A stretch of DNA of 32,962 nt from Alphaproteobacteria bacterium. GTDB lineage: Bacteria; Pseudomonadota; Alphaproteobacteria; UBA828. The translations under genes and the position numbers were made by a program. This document shows, piece by piece, positions 8,334 to 18,845 of the stretch. The notes under the pieces are model-generated. The model was not told the DNA's origin and made no database searches. It saw only the letters and a list, made by a program, of their open reading frames with translations. Within the stretch, counting starts at the first letter, position 1; every line of letters starts with the position of its first letter. The stretch is from NCBI GenBank assembly GCA_022826345.1, contig JAJDVB010000152.1, positions 1 to 32,962 on the forward strand, read 5' to 3'.

Positions 8334-9405
8334 GAGCGCCGATTCGGCCTTCGCCTGGCCGGCGCCGCGCGCGAACCCGCATCTCGTCGGGCACGAGGCG
8401 GCCGCAGGGGCGCTGGTCGAGGCGTGGGGAAGCGGGCGGTTGGCGCATGCCTGGCTGATCGCGGGCCCGCGTGGCATCGGCAAGGCGACGCTGGCCTACC
8501 GGTTCGCGCGCTTCGTGCTTGCCGGCGGGGAAGGGGACGGCCACGAAGGCTTGGCGATAGCGCCGGAGCATCTGGTCTTTCGCCGCATCGCGGCGGGCGG
8601 CCACAGCGACCTCGCGGTCATCGAGCGGGGTCTCGGCGACCGGGGCAGGCTCCGCGCCGAGATCGTGGTGGACGACGTGCGCAAGGCCAACGCCTTCCTT
8701 TCGCTCACGGCGGGTGAGGGCGGTTGGCGCGTGGTGATCGTCGATGCGGCCGACGAGATGAACCGCAATGCCGCCAATGCCCTGCTCAAGCGCCTGGAAG
8801 AGCCCCCCAGCCGCGTGCTGTTCCTGCTGGTCAGCCACGCGCCGAGCCGAATGCCGGCGACGCTGCGCTCGCGCTGCCGCCTGCTCACGCTGGCGCCGCT
8901 GCCCGCGCCGGCGCTGGAGGGGCTGCTGGCGGAGGCGATGCCGGGCTTGCCGGCGGCGGAGCGCCGCGTGCTCGGGCTGCTCGCCGAAGGCAGCCCCGGC
9001 CGCGCGGCGGCGCTGGCGGAGCAGGGCGGGGTTGCGCTCTATCGGCGGCTCATAGGCCTGGTCGGCGCGCTGCCAGCGCTCGATGCGCGCCCGCTGCACC
9101 AGCTCGCCGACGGGCTCGCCGGACGGGACGGGGTCGACCGCATGCGCACGCTCAGCGAGCTGATCCTCTGGTGGCTCGGCCGCTCGATCCGCGCGGCGGC
9201 ATGCGGCGAGCTCGAATCCATGGAGGAGGTCGTGCCGGGCGAGAGGGCGAGCGCGGCGCTCATGCAGGGAGCGGCGCTTGATCGCTGGGTCGGCGTGTGG
9301 GAAAACCTCGGCCGCTCGTTCGCGGAGGCGGACGGGCTCAACCTTGACCCCCGGCAGGTCCTGATCGGCGCGTTCGCATCGCTGCAGGAGGCCGCGCGGG
9401 CCTGA
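8326..9405 (+). CDS. holB: DNA polymerase III subunit delta'
   Basis: A 359-residue AAA+ clamp-loader subunit. Walker A GPRGIGKA is at residues 47-54, a Walker B-like VVIVDAADEMN follows, then NALLKRLEEPP and the arginine-finger motif SRC in LRSRCR. Its role is to help open and load the beta clamp with gamma/tau and delta. The start at 8326 is chosen because MSESADSAFAWPAPRANP is the usual alphaproteobacterial N-terminus and the ATG overlaps the tmk stop. An upstream ATG at 8215 lies inside tmk and gives Arg/Ser-rich residues only. Confidence 0.93.
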   Translation: MSESADSAFAWPAPRANPHLVGHEAAAGALVEAWGSGRLAHAWLIAGPRGIGKATLAYRFARFVLAGGEGDGHEGLAIAPEHLVFRRIAAGGHSDLAVIERGLGDRGRLRAEIVVDDVRKANAFLSLTAGEGGWRVVIVDAADEMNRNAANALLKRLEEPPSRVLFLLVSHAPSRMPATLRSRCRLLTLAPLPAPALEGLLAEAMPGLPAAERRVLGLLAEGSPGRAAALAEQGGVALYRRLIGLVGALPALDARPLHQLADGLAGRDGVDRMRTLSELILWWLGRSIRAAACGELESMEEVVPGERASAALMQGAALDRWVGVWENLGRSFAEADGLNLDPRQVLIGAFASLQEAARA

Positions 9406-9424
9406 ACCGCAGGACCGGAAGCCG

Positions 9425-10984
<1,560 letters not shown>

Positions 10985-10992
10985 GGTCAGAC

Positions 10993-11799
10993 GTGAGCGT
11001 GCCGATGCTTGTCGACAGCCACTGCCATCTCGACTTTCCGGATTTTGGGGACGACATCGAGGGCGTGCTCGCCCGCGCCGCCGACGCCGGCGTCGGCGCC
11101 CTGCAGACCATCTGCACGCGGGTGACGCAGTTCGATGCCGTGCGGGGGCTGGCCGAGGCGCACGCACCGATCTGGTGCTCGGTCGGCATCCATCCGCACC
11201 ACGTGGCCGAGGAGCCGGCGGTGACGGCGGACCACCTGGTGCGCATGGCGTCGCATCCCAAGGTCATCGGGATCGGCGAGAGCGGGCTGGATTTTCATTA
11301 CGACAACAGCCCGAGGCCGCAGCAGGAGGCGAGTTTCCGCCAGCACATCGCGGCGGCGCGGGAGACCGGGCTGCCGTTGATCGTGCACACGCGCTCTGCG
11401 GACGAGGACACCTGCCGGATTCTGCGCGAGGAGGCGGGGAAGGGGGCCTTCCCCGGCGTCATCCACTGCTTCAGCGCGGGCCGCGCGGTGGCGGAGACGG
11501 CGCTGGACATCGGATTTCGCGTTTCGTTCTCGGGCATCCTGACCTTCAAGAACGCCGAGGAGGTGCGCGCCGTCGCCCGCGACGTGCCGGTGGACCGGCT
11601 GCTGGTGGAGACCGACGCGCCCTATCTCGCGCCGGTGCCTCATCGCGGCCGGCGCAACGAGCCCGCGCACGTGGTGCATACCGCCGCCCGGCTCGCCGAG
11701 ATCAAGGGGCTGGACGAGACCGAACTGGCCTGCGCGACGACCGATAATTTCTTCAGATTATTCTCTAAAGCGACTGCACAACACGCTGAACAGGCATGA
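10993..11799 (+). CDS. tatD: TatD family metal-dependent deoxyribonuclease/hydrolase
   Basis: A 268-residue TIM-barrel hydrolase of the TatD family, whose members show 3'-5' exonuclease or deacylase activity with divalent metals. The metal ligands are visible: the first-strand HxH in VDSHCHLDFPDF, the Glu in GIGESGLDFHYD, His residues in LIVHTRSADED and GVIHCFSAG, and Asp in LLVETDAPYLAP. A GTG start at 10993 is preferred, with GAGG six bases upstream; an ATG at 11005 is the alternative. Its stop overlaps the next gene by ATGA. Confidence 0.9.
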   Translation: MSVPMLVDSHCHLDFPDFGDDIEGVLARAADAGVGALQTICTRVTQFDAVRGLAEAHAPIWCSVGIHPHHVAEEPAVTADHLVRMASHPKVIGIGESGLDFHYDNSPRPQQEASFRQHIAAARETGLPLIVHTRSADEDTCRILREEAGKGAFPGVIHCFSAGRAVAETALDIGFRVSFSGILTFKNAEEVRAVARDVPVDRLLVETDAPYLAPVPHRGRRNEPAHVVHTAARLAEIKGLDETELACATTDNFFRLFSKATAQHAEQA

Positions 11800-12566
11800 A
11801 AGTTACGGTTCTCGGCTGCGGCACGTCGAGCGGCGTCCCGGTGATCGGCTGCGACTGCGCGGTGTGCCGTTCGACCGACCCGCGCAACCGCCGCCGCCGG
11901 GTCTCGGTGCTGGTCGAGTCGGAGGACACGCGGCTGCTGATCGACACGCCGCCGGATCTGCATGCACAGCTGGTCGATGCGGAGGTCGCGCACCTGGATG
12001 CGGTGCTCTACACCCACGGTCATGCCGACCACGTGCACGGGATCGACGACCTGCGCTCGATCAACTTTCATACGGGGCGAGAGCTCGACGCCTATGGCTC
12101 GGCCGCCACGCTGGCGGCCATAAAGGGGCGCTTTGCCTACGCTTTCGAGCCCATGGGGACGCGCGGCTGGGCCAAGCCCAGCCTGAACCCGGTCCCGGTC
12201 GAGGGGCCGTTCGAGGCTGGCGGCATCGAGGTGACGCCGTTCCCGCAGGAGCACGGGCGCAGCATCACCACCGGCTACCGGATCGGCGCCATGGCGTACT
12301 CGACCGACGTGAAGGCGCTGCCGGAGGAGGCCTTCGCCGCGCTGGACGGCGTCAAGCTCTGGATCGTCGATTGCCTGGGCTACCGCGAGCATCCCACGCA
12401 TGCGCATCTCGACATCACGCTGGAGTGGATCGCGCGGGTGAAGCCGGCGCTTGCGGTGCTGACGCACATGTCGCATCAGTTCGACTACGAGACCCTGCGC
12501 GCAGCATTGCCGGCCAGCGTGGTGCCGGGGCACGACGGGCTCGCGATCGACACGGATGCGCTGTGA
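11796..12566 (+). CDS. MBL-fold metallohydrolase, PhnP-like
   Basis: A 256-residue metallo-beta-lactamase fold protein. The zinc motif THGHADH is present, with later ligand regions DCLGYREHPTHAHL and LTHMSHQ. Near the N-terminus is GCGTSSGVP, then a cysteine cluster CDCAVC. That cluster resembles the extra structural zinc site of PhnP, which hydrolyses 5-phosphoribosyl 1,2-cyclic phosphate. No phosphonate genes are nearby, so phosphodiesterase activity is likely but the physiological substrate is open. The start overlaps the tatD stop by 4 bp (ATGA). It is the last gene before the dif-like site. Confidence 0.85.
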   Translation: MKVTVLGCGTSSGVPVIGCDCAVCRSTDPRNRRRRVSVLVESEDTRLLIDTPPDLHAQLVDAEVAHLDAVLYTHGHADHVHGIDDLRSINFHTGRELDAYGSAATLAAIKGRFAYAFEPMGTRGWAKPSLNPVPVEGPFEAGGIEVTPFPQEHGRSITTGYRIGAMAYSTDVKALPEEAFAALDGVKLWIVDCLGYREHPTHAHLDITLEWIARVKPALAVLTHMSHQFDYETLRAALPASVVPGHDGLAIDTDAL

Positions 12567-12615
12567 TGCGTCTCGTAAACCATTGTTCCTACACACACTC
12601 TGGGAACCACGCATT

Positions 12616-12643
12616 ATTTTCCATAATATATCTTATGCGAATT
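12616..12643 (-). other. Candidate dif site (XerC/XerD recombination, chromosome terminus)
   Basis: Read on minus, the 28 bases split into an 11-bp XerC arm AATTCGCATAA, a 6-bp centre GATATA and an 11-bp XerD arm TTATGGAAAAT. From memory, E. coli dif has arms GGTGCGCATAA and TTATGTTAAAT around TGTATA; by hand count 21 of 28 positions agree, including CGCATAA and the TTATG core. It is an AT-rich island in a GC-rich intergenic gap (12567-12756). Gene direction and GGGNAGGG octamer direction both reverse here, as expected at a terminus. Confidence 0.85.
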
Positions 12644-12756
12644 ACCGCTCAAGGTGACGGCGGGCACCGGGCGGCTCATCGGGCCGCGTGCGCGGGTCCG
12701 CCGGGCTCCGGACGCGTCCTCTCTATTCCGCCTGCGGCCCCAACGGACGCAGAACG

Positions 12757-13701
12757 ATGAGCGACGCACCGCCACCAAGCCGCGACAACGACGACGCACC
12801 GCCGCCGCGTCACGAGGATGACGACGACGCACCCGCGCGAGCCGGCGCCGGCATCGACCGGTTGCTCGACGTGATGGCGCGGCTGCGCGACCCGGCGTCC
12901 GGCTGCCCGTGGGACCTCGAGCAGAACTTCGCGACCATCGCGCCCTATACCATCGAGGAAGCCTACGAGGTCGCCGAGGCAATCCGGCAGGACGACCGGG
13001 TGGCGCTGCGCGACGAGCTTGGCGATCTGCTGCTGCAGGTGGTCTTTCACGCCCAGATGGCGCGGGAGGACGGCAGCTTCGACTTCGACGAGGTCGCGCG
13101 CGGCATCGCGGACAAGATGATCCGCCGCCACCCCAACGTCTTCGGCGACGACGAAACCGAGGCGCGGCACTCGGCACCGGCGCAGATGCGCTCCTGGGAG
13201 GCCCAGAAGGCCGCCGAGCGCGAGGTCAAGGCGCAGGCCGAAGGGCGCCAGGCCAGCGTGCTGGACGGGGTGGCGCTGGCCCTCCCTGCCCTGCTCCGCG
13301 CCGAAAAGCTGCAGAAGCGCGCCGCCCGCGTAGGCTTCGACTGGCCGGAGCCCGAGCCGGTCTACGACAAGGTGCTCGAAGAGGTAGCCGAGCTGCGGGA
13401 GGCCACGGCGACGGAGGCGGCTGATAAGGCGGCGGTTGCCGAGGAGGTCGGCGACCTGCTGTTCGCCTGCGTCAACCTCGCCCGCCACGTGGGCGTGGAC
13501 CCCGAGGCCGCGCTCCGCGCCGCCAACGCCAAGTTCACCGCGCGCTTCCACCGCATCGAGGCCGCGCTGGCGGAATCAGGCCGTAGCGCCCGCGACGTCG
13601 GCCTCGCCGAGCTGGACCGACTCTGGGAGGAAGCCAAGTGCGCCGAGCACGGGCCATCGGCTCCGGGCTCAAAAACGGCCATCCCGACGCGGGACGAATA
13701 G
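12757..13701 (+). CDS. mazG: Nucleoside triphosphate pyrophosphohydrolase MazG
   Basis: A 314-residue house-cleaning enzyme that hydrolyses (d)NTPs to NMP and PPi. Two MazG domains are seen. The first contains GCPWDLEQNF and the metal-binding helices EEAYEVAEAI and DELGDLLLQVVFHAQ. The second has EEVAELREA and EEVGDLLFACVNLARH. The first 33 residues are a low-complexity Asp/Pro-rich extension made of near-repeats (NDDAPPPRH, DDDDAPARA), making the protein longer than the usual 260-280. In many alphaproteobacteria mazG follows hflX in the same direction; here it is on the opposite strand, with groESL between the two. It converges on groEL. Confidence 0.93.
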   Translation: MSDAPPPSRDNDDAPPPRHEDDDDAPARAGAGIDRLLDVMARLRDPASGCPWDLEQNFATIAPYTIEEAYEVAEAIRQDDRVALRDELGDLLLQVVFHAQMAREDGSFDFDEVARGIADKMIRRHPNVFGDDETEARHSAPAQMRSWEAQKAAEREVKAQAEGRQASVLDGVALALPALLRAEKLQKRAARVGFDWPEPEPVYDKVLEEVAELREATATEAADKAAVAEEVGDLLFACVNLARHVGVDPEAALRAANAKFTARFHRIEAALAESGRSARDVGLAELDRLWEEAKCAEHGPSAPGSKTAIPTRDE

Positions 13702-13726
13702 AGCGGCCTCTCCCCTCCCCGACTCT

Positions 13727-13742
13727 CCGGACCATGGTCCGG
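13727..13742. repeat. Perfect 16-bp palindrome
   Basis: CCGGACCATGGTCCGG reads the same on both strands. It lies 26 bp after the mazG stop. It has no loop and no T-run, so it is not a standard intrinsic terminator; a protein-binding dyad is possible. Confidence 0.7.
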
Positions 13743-13890
13743 TGTACGGCGCGCGCTGCTGGCGCCAGGATCGCGGCGTGAAGCACAGGAGACGCAAGGC
13801 GGCGGGGCGTGGCTGGGCGGCGGGGCGCCACTCCCCAGACGGGTGGGGGGCTCGGCGCAGTCGCGCTGTCCGGGCACGCGGGGCATATCA

Positions 13891-13960
13891 CCGATCCCGC
13901 TCTATCCCGCTCTATCCCGCTTAATCTCACTTCATCCCGCCTAATCCCGGCGAATCCCGG
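13891..13960. repeat. Decamer tandem array, seven units of 10 bp
   Basis: Seven consecutive 10-bp units follow the pattern NNNATCCCGS. They are CCGATCCCGC, TCTATCCCGC (twice), a diverged TTAATCTCAC, TTCATCCCGC, CTAATCCCGG and CGAATCCCGG. The period is close to one helical turn, so each unit shows the same DNA face. The array is not coding and lies between the convergent ends of mazG and groEL. Confidence 0.85.
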
Positions 13961-14028
13961 ATAAAGCTGGCCCACTGTCCCGCGAGCCTCGGCGGGGGAA
14001 TCGGCAAGCCGCACGCGCGCAACGAAGA

Positions 14029-14048
14029 AGGGGGCCTTGCGGCCCCCT
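14029..14048 (-). terminator. Intrinsic terminator of groESL
   Basis: The arms 14029-14036 and 14041-14048 form an 8-bp GC-rich stem with a 4-base loop. On the minus strand it is followed by the pyrimidine-rich TTCTTCGTT. It begins about 30 bases after the groEL stop. Confidence 0.75.
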
Positions 14049-14078
14049 CCCCGACTACGTGCGATGGAACCGGCAGGC

Positions 14079-15764
<1,686 letters not shown>

Positions 15765-15809
15765 CGCCGATCGCTCCGAATTGGATGCCTAACGCGAGAG
15801 GGTGTCGAG

Positions 15810-16097
15810 CTACTCGATCACGCCCATGATGTCGGACTCCTTCATGATCAACAGCTCCTCGCCATCGACCTTGACCTCGGTGCCCGACCACTTGCCGAAC
15901 AGGATGCGGTCGCCCGCCTTGACATCGAGGGGGGTGAGCCTGCCGTCCTCCCCGCGCTCGCCGGGACCTGCGGCGACGACCTCGCCTTCCTGCGGTTTCT
16001 CCTGGGCGGTGTCGGGAATGATGATGCCGCCCGCCGTCGTCTGATCCTGCTCGATCCGCCGCACCAGCACGCGATCGTGCAAAGGCCTGATGTTCAT
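15810..16097 (-). CDS. groES: Co-chaperonin GroES (10 kDa)
   Basis: A 95-residue lid protein of the GroEL chamber. It begins [16 protein letters not shown] and contains the mobile-loop region [17 protein letters not shown], then the barrel motif [24 protein letters not shown]. Length is standard. GGAGGG precedes the ATG by four bases. It is the first gene of the groESL operon. Confidence 0.97.
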   Translation of the reverse strand: MNIRPLHDRVLVRRIEQDQTTAGGIIIPDTAQEKPQEGEVVAAGPGERGEDGRLTPLDVKAGDRILFGKWSGTEVKVDGEELLIMKESDIMGVIE

Positions 16098-16155
16098 GCC
16101 GCCCTCCGAGACGTAACCGTGTTCAATTCCGCCAGTGTTCCGCTGCGAGCGCTTG

Positions 16156-16182
16156 TTAGCGCTCTCGCGTGGCGAGTGCTAA
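16156..16182 (-). promoter_or_regulatory. CIRCE operator (HrcA binding site)
   Basis: TTAGCGCTC, nine spacer bases, then GAGTGCTAA. The CIRCE consensus is TTAGCACTC-N9-GAGTGCTAA, so 17 of 18 arm bases match. It lies just downstream of the -10 box of groES, over the expected transcription start, where bound HrcA would block initiation until heat stress. Confidence 0.93.
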
Positions 16183-16185
16183 CGC

Positions 16186-16214
16186 TTAATAGGGAGACGG
16201 CGTGGCGGTGTCAA
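16186..16214 (-). promoter_or_regulatory. Sigma-70-type promoter of groESL
   Basis: On minus, TTGACA (16214-16209) is the -35 box and TATTAA (16191-16186) is the -10 box, with a 17-bp spacer. The CIRCE operator starts four bases after the -10 box. Confidence 0.85.
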
Positions 16215-16417
16215 CAGCCAGCCGGGCCGACAGGGGGCATATACGTGAGCCGCAGTTTCCCAATTGTTCTTCGTTCATCCCATACCAGATGTTGCCTCCG
16301 AGGTCCGTTCGGATGCGCGCAACGCGTGGATTCCGGGCATCCTCGTGCATTCCCTCTCTGCTTGGTCGGAGACCATAATGTGACGGAAAATATTTTGTCT
16401 TCAGCGAGTTATTGGAA

Positions 16418-16445
16418 AGTACTTCGATTATACATTATGTAAATT
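16418..16445 (-). other. Degenerate dif-like site (second copy)
   Basis: Read on minus, this is XerC-like arm AATTTACATAA (9 of 11 identical to the dif candidate at 12.6 kb), centre TGTATA (as in E. coli dif) and a poor XerD arm ATCGAAGTACT (3 of 11). The orientation equals that of the first site. A good XerC arm with a degenerate XerD arm is the pattern seen at the second boundary of some dif-integrated elements. The surrounding AT-richness makes chance similarity quite possible. Confidence 0.3.
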
Positions 16446-16475
16446 ATCAGCGAATCAAGCGCGGCGGTGGAGAAA

Positions 16476-17843
16476 TCAGCGGGCGGCGAGCGAGATGCCG
16501 GGGCGTCGCTCCAGCCGGCCGGCGTCCGCTGGCGTGAGGCCGACCCTGAGACGGGCCTCGCCATCGTCGTCGGCGTGCTCCAGGACCTCGCCGTGGCTGT
16601 AGAGCCAGGCCAGAGTCGCGCCGTCGGCGTAGGGCACCCGCACCTCGACGATGAGTCGCGCAGCCGTCAGCCGGGAGTCGATCGCCCGGATCAGATCGTC
16701 GACTCCTTCGCCGGTGAGGGCCGATGCAGCGACGACGCTCTGGTGATCGGCGAGGCCGTTGCCTCCGTTGCCCCCTTCCCTCCCCCGCTCCGCAAGGCAG
16801 GCGCGCTGGCGCGGGTCGAGCAGATCGAGCTTGTTGAGCACCTCGACGACGCCGGTCCCGAGGCGGTCCTCGAGCCCGAGTTCGGTCAGCACCCGGAGCA
16901 CGTCGGCGCGTTGCTCGGCACTGTCCGCATGGGCGCAGTCGCGGACATGCACGATGAGGTCGGCGGCGACCACCTCCTCCAGAGTCGCGCGGAACGCCGC
17001 CACCAGGTCGTGCGGCAGGTCGGAGACGAAGCCGACGGTATCGGAGAAGATGACGCGCTGGCCCGATGGCAGGATGACCCCTCGCATGGTCGGATCGAGG
17101 GTCGCGAAGAGCTGGTCGCGCGCGACCGCCGAGGCCCCGGTCAGCCGGTTGAAGAGCGTGGTCTTGCCGGCGTTGGTGTAGCCGACCAGAGCGATCACGG
17201 GATAGGGGACGCGCTGGCGGGCGGCACGATGCAGGCCGCGCGTGCGCTTGACCCCGTCGAGCGCGCGCTCCAGGCGGTCGATACGGACGCGAATCTGGCG
17301 CCGATCGGCCTCGATCTGGGTCTCGCCCGGCCCGCCCACGAAGCCGAGGCCGCCGCGCTGGCGTTCCAGGTGCGTCCAGGACCGCACCAGGCGGCTCCGC
17401 TGGTAGCGAAGGGCGGCGAGCTCGACCTGAAGCCGGCCCTCACGGGTGCGGGCCCGCGCCGCGAAGATTTCGAGGATGAGCGCGGTGCGGTCGATGACCT
17501 TGCAGTGCCACGCGCGTTCGAGATTGCGCTGCTGGACCGGGGTGAGCGCCCCATCCACGACGACCAGTCCCAAGTCGTGCGCAGACACGACATCCGCCAC
17601 CGCCTCCACGCGCCCAGGACCGAACAGGGTGGCTGGCCGCGGCTTCTGCACGGGCACGACATCGGCCTCCACGACATCGAGATCGATGGCGTGGGCAAGG
17701 CTCACCGCCTCGGCTAGGCGACTCTCAGGCTCCCGCGCGCGCGCGCACGCGTTCCCGGCCGCCGGCGGGCGAGCCAGCGCCGGATGCAGGACGCAGGTGC
17801 GCGGTGGCGAATTAGCGTCGCGCGGGACGCTGACGCTCGCCAC
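16476..17843 (-). CDS. hflX: GTPase HflX
   Basis: A 455-residue GTPase that in characterised bacteria binds the 50S subunit and splits stalled ribosomes. The N-terminal HflX domain includes QKPRPATLFGPGRVEAVA and the helical GGLGFVGGPGETQIEADRR. The G domain has G1 GYTNAGKTT (221-229), G2 ATLDPTMRG, G3 SDTVGFVSDLP and G4 NKLD. It starts with GTG at 17843, directly after the hfq TAA with no base between; GAGGAGG at the end of hfq serves as ribosome binding site. An insert EREGGNGG after the G4 motif is unusual. hfq-hflX is a widely conserved pair. Confidence 0.95.
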   Translation of the reverse strand: MASVSVPRDANSPPRTCVLHPALARPPAAGNACARAREPESRLAEAVSLAHAIDLDVVEADVVPVQKPRPATLFGPGRVEAVADVVSAHDLGLVVVDGALTPVQQRNLERAWHCKVIDRTALILEIFAARARTREGRLQVELAALRYQRSRLVRSWTHLERQRGGLGFVGGPGETQIEADRRQIRVRIDRLERALDGVKRTRGLHRAARQRVPYPVIALVGYTNAGKTTLFNRLTGASAVARDQLFATLDPTMRGVILPSGQRVIFSDTVGFVSDLPHDLVAAFRATLEEVVAADLIVHVRDCAHADSAEQRADVLRVLTELGLEDRLGTGVVEVLNKLDLLDPRQRACLAERGREGGNGGNGLADHQSVVAASALTGEGVDDLIRAIDSRLTAARLIVEVRVPYADGATLAWLYSHGEVLEHADDDGEARLRVGLTPADAGRLERRPGISLAAR

Positions 17844-18104
17844 TTACGTATCGTCCTCCTCTGCCGGCTCAGCTCCCTGATCGAACAACTGGATCGGCTG
17901 AACCGGCATGACCGTCGAAATCGCATGCTTGTAGACAAGCTGCGAATGGTCATCGCGTTTGAGCAAAACACAGAAATTATCGAACCAGGTGATAATTCCC
18001 TGGAGCTTGACACCGTTCACGAGAAAGATCGTGACCGGCATTTTTCCTTTGCGCACGTGATTGAGGAAGACGTCCTGGAGACTGTGGGATCCCTTGCCAG
18101 TCAT
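17844..18104 (-). CDS. hfq: RNA chaperone Hfq
   Basis: An 86-residue Sm-like protein that forms hexamers and pairs small RNAs with mRNAs. Sm1 runs from [12 protein letters not shown] through [19 protein letters not shown], and Sm2 contains [13 protein letters not shown]. The tail is short and acidic (AEPAEEDDT). The start is the ATG at 18104 ([13 protein letters not shown]), with AAGGA upstream. A longer frame to 18176 would add 24 Arg-rich residues not found in the family. In many alphaproteobacteria Hfq also supports nitrogen-fixation gene expression, fitting its place beside ntrYX. Confidence 0.97.
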   Translation of the reverse strand: MTGKGSHSLQDVFLNHVRKGKMPVTIFLVNGVKLQGIITWFDNFCVLLKRDDHSQLVYKHAISTVMPVQPIQLFDQGAEPAEEDDT

Positions 18105-18182
18105 GTGTTTCTCTATCCTTGCCGGCCCCCGCCTCCGAAGGGCCGGGCGCCTGGCATGCTCATGCAAGCACGCCACCGTTGA

Positions 18183-18845
18183 CTATATGGTGATTCCGTG
18201 CGCCCGCAAGAAGCCATGCAACCCCGCGTGATCGGCGACCTGATGATCCGGCACTTGAGGCCGGTCACCGTCTCGGGGTGGGTCGGCGCTGACGATCACC
18301 GCGGCGCAGCCCGAATTTCGGGCGCAGGTCACGTCGATGCCCGTGTCGCCGACATACCAAACGTCCGGGCCGGGCGTAATCTCGGTGCCGTCGAGCGCCA
18401 GAGTGACGGCCTCGGGTGCGGGCTTGTCCAAAGGCCCATCGTCGGCGCCGACGATGCGCCCGAAATAGCCGCTCCAGCCCAAGTGTTCCGCTTCCTCCCT
18501 GACCAGGTTGCCCTGCTTGCTGCTGACCACGCCGAGCGGGAGCCCGTCGCGGTGAAGCGCGTCCAAGGTTTCTGCGGCGCCGGTGAGCGGAGTCAGCCGA
18601 CGCAGGTGGTGCGCCCGGTAATGGCGGTAGAACGAGTGTTCGGCCCGCACCGCGTCGGCTCCGAAGAGGTCGGGAAACGAATCCCGCATGGAGCGCCGCA
18701 CCCAGGCCTTGGTTTGATCGAAGCTCCAGGGCTCGCGCTCCAGGTCGAGGAAAGTCCGCCGCAAGCTTTCGTGGATGATGTCCCAGCTCTCGACCAGCGT
18801 ATTGTCCCAGTCGAACAGGACGGCGCGCGGCCTCGTCAGCCTCAC
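18183..18845 (-). CDS. HAD-superfamily phosphatase (phosphoglycolate phosphatase-like)
   Basis: A 220-residue HAD hydrolase. Motif I is LFDWDNTLVES with the nucleophile Asp, motif II is VVSSKQ, the motif III lysine is in DKPAPEAV, and motif IV is VGDTGIDVTCAR. The helical cap between motifs I and II places it with the Gph/beta-phosphoglucomutase group; the substrate is unknown. The GTG at 18845 is chosen because it overlaps the aminotransferase stop (GTGA). An upstream TTG at 18869 is possible but would add eight Arg-rich residues. It lies between the D-amino-acid aminotransferase and hfq. Confidence 0.85.
   Translation of the reverse strand: MRLTRPRAVLFDWDNTLVESWDIIHESLRRTFLDLEREPWSFDQTKAWVRRSMRDSFPDLFGADAVRAEHSFYRHYRAHHLRRLTPLTGAAETLDALHRDGLPLGVVSSKQGNLVREEAEHLGWSGYFGRIVGADDGPLDKPAPEAVTLALDGTEITPGPDVWYVGDTGIDVTCARNSGCAAVIVSADPPRDGDRPQVPDHQVADHAGLHGFLRAHGITI

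Larger units (their letters stand above)
13702..14028. other. Convergent mazG-groEL intergenic region without a gene
   Basis: This gap between converging genes holds a 16-bp palindrome and a decamer tandem array (listed separately), and it runs up to the groEL terminator. No credible coding sequence or known RNA is seen. Open frames here are GC-driven and continue antisense to the flanking genes. Confidence 0.6.
16098..16475. other. groES upstream region and hflX downstream region without a gene
   Basis: The part nearest groES holds the promoter and CIRCE operator (16156-16214). Bases 16215-16370 show nothing I can name. Bases 16375-16450 form an AT-rich island with a dif-like half site (16418-16445). 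No intrinsic terminator for hflX is obvious. Confidence 0.6.

Noticed and set aside
13891..13960. CRISPR-like array
   Set aside because: Units are only 10 bp, contiguous and without spacers, and no cas genes are present.
16381..16400. A further dif-like match around CCATAATGTGACGG
   Set aside because: Only part of a XerC arm is present and spacing to any XerD arm is wrong; AT-rich sequence makes such short matches likely by chance.
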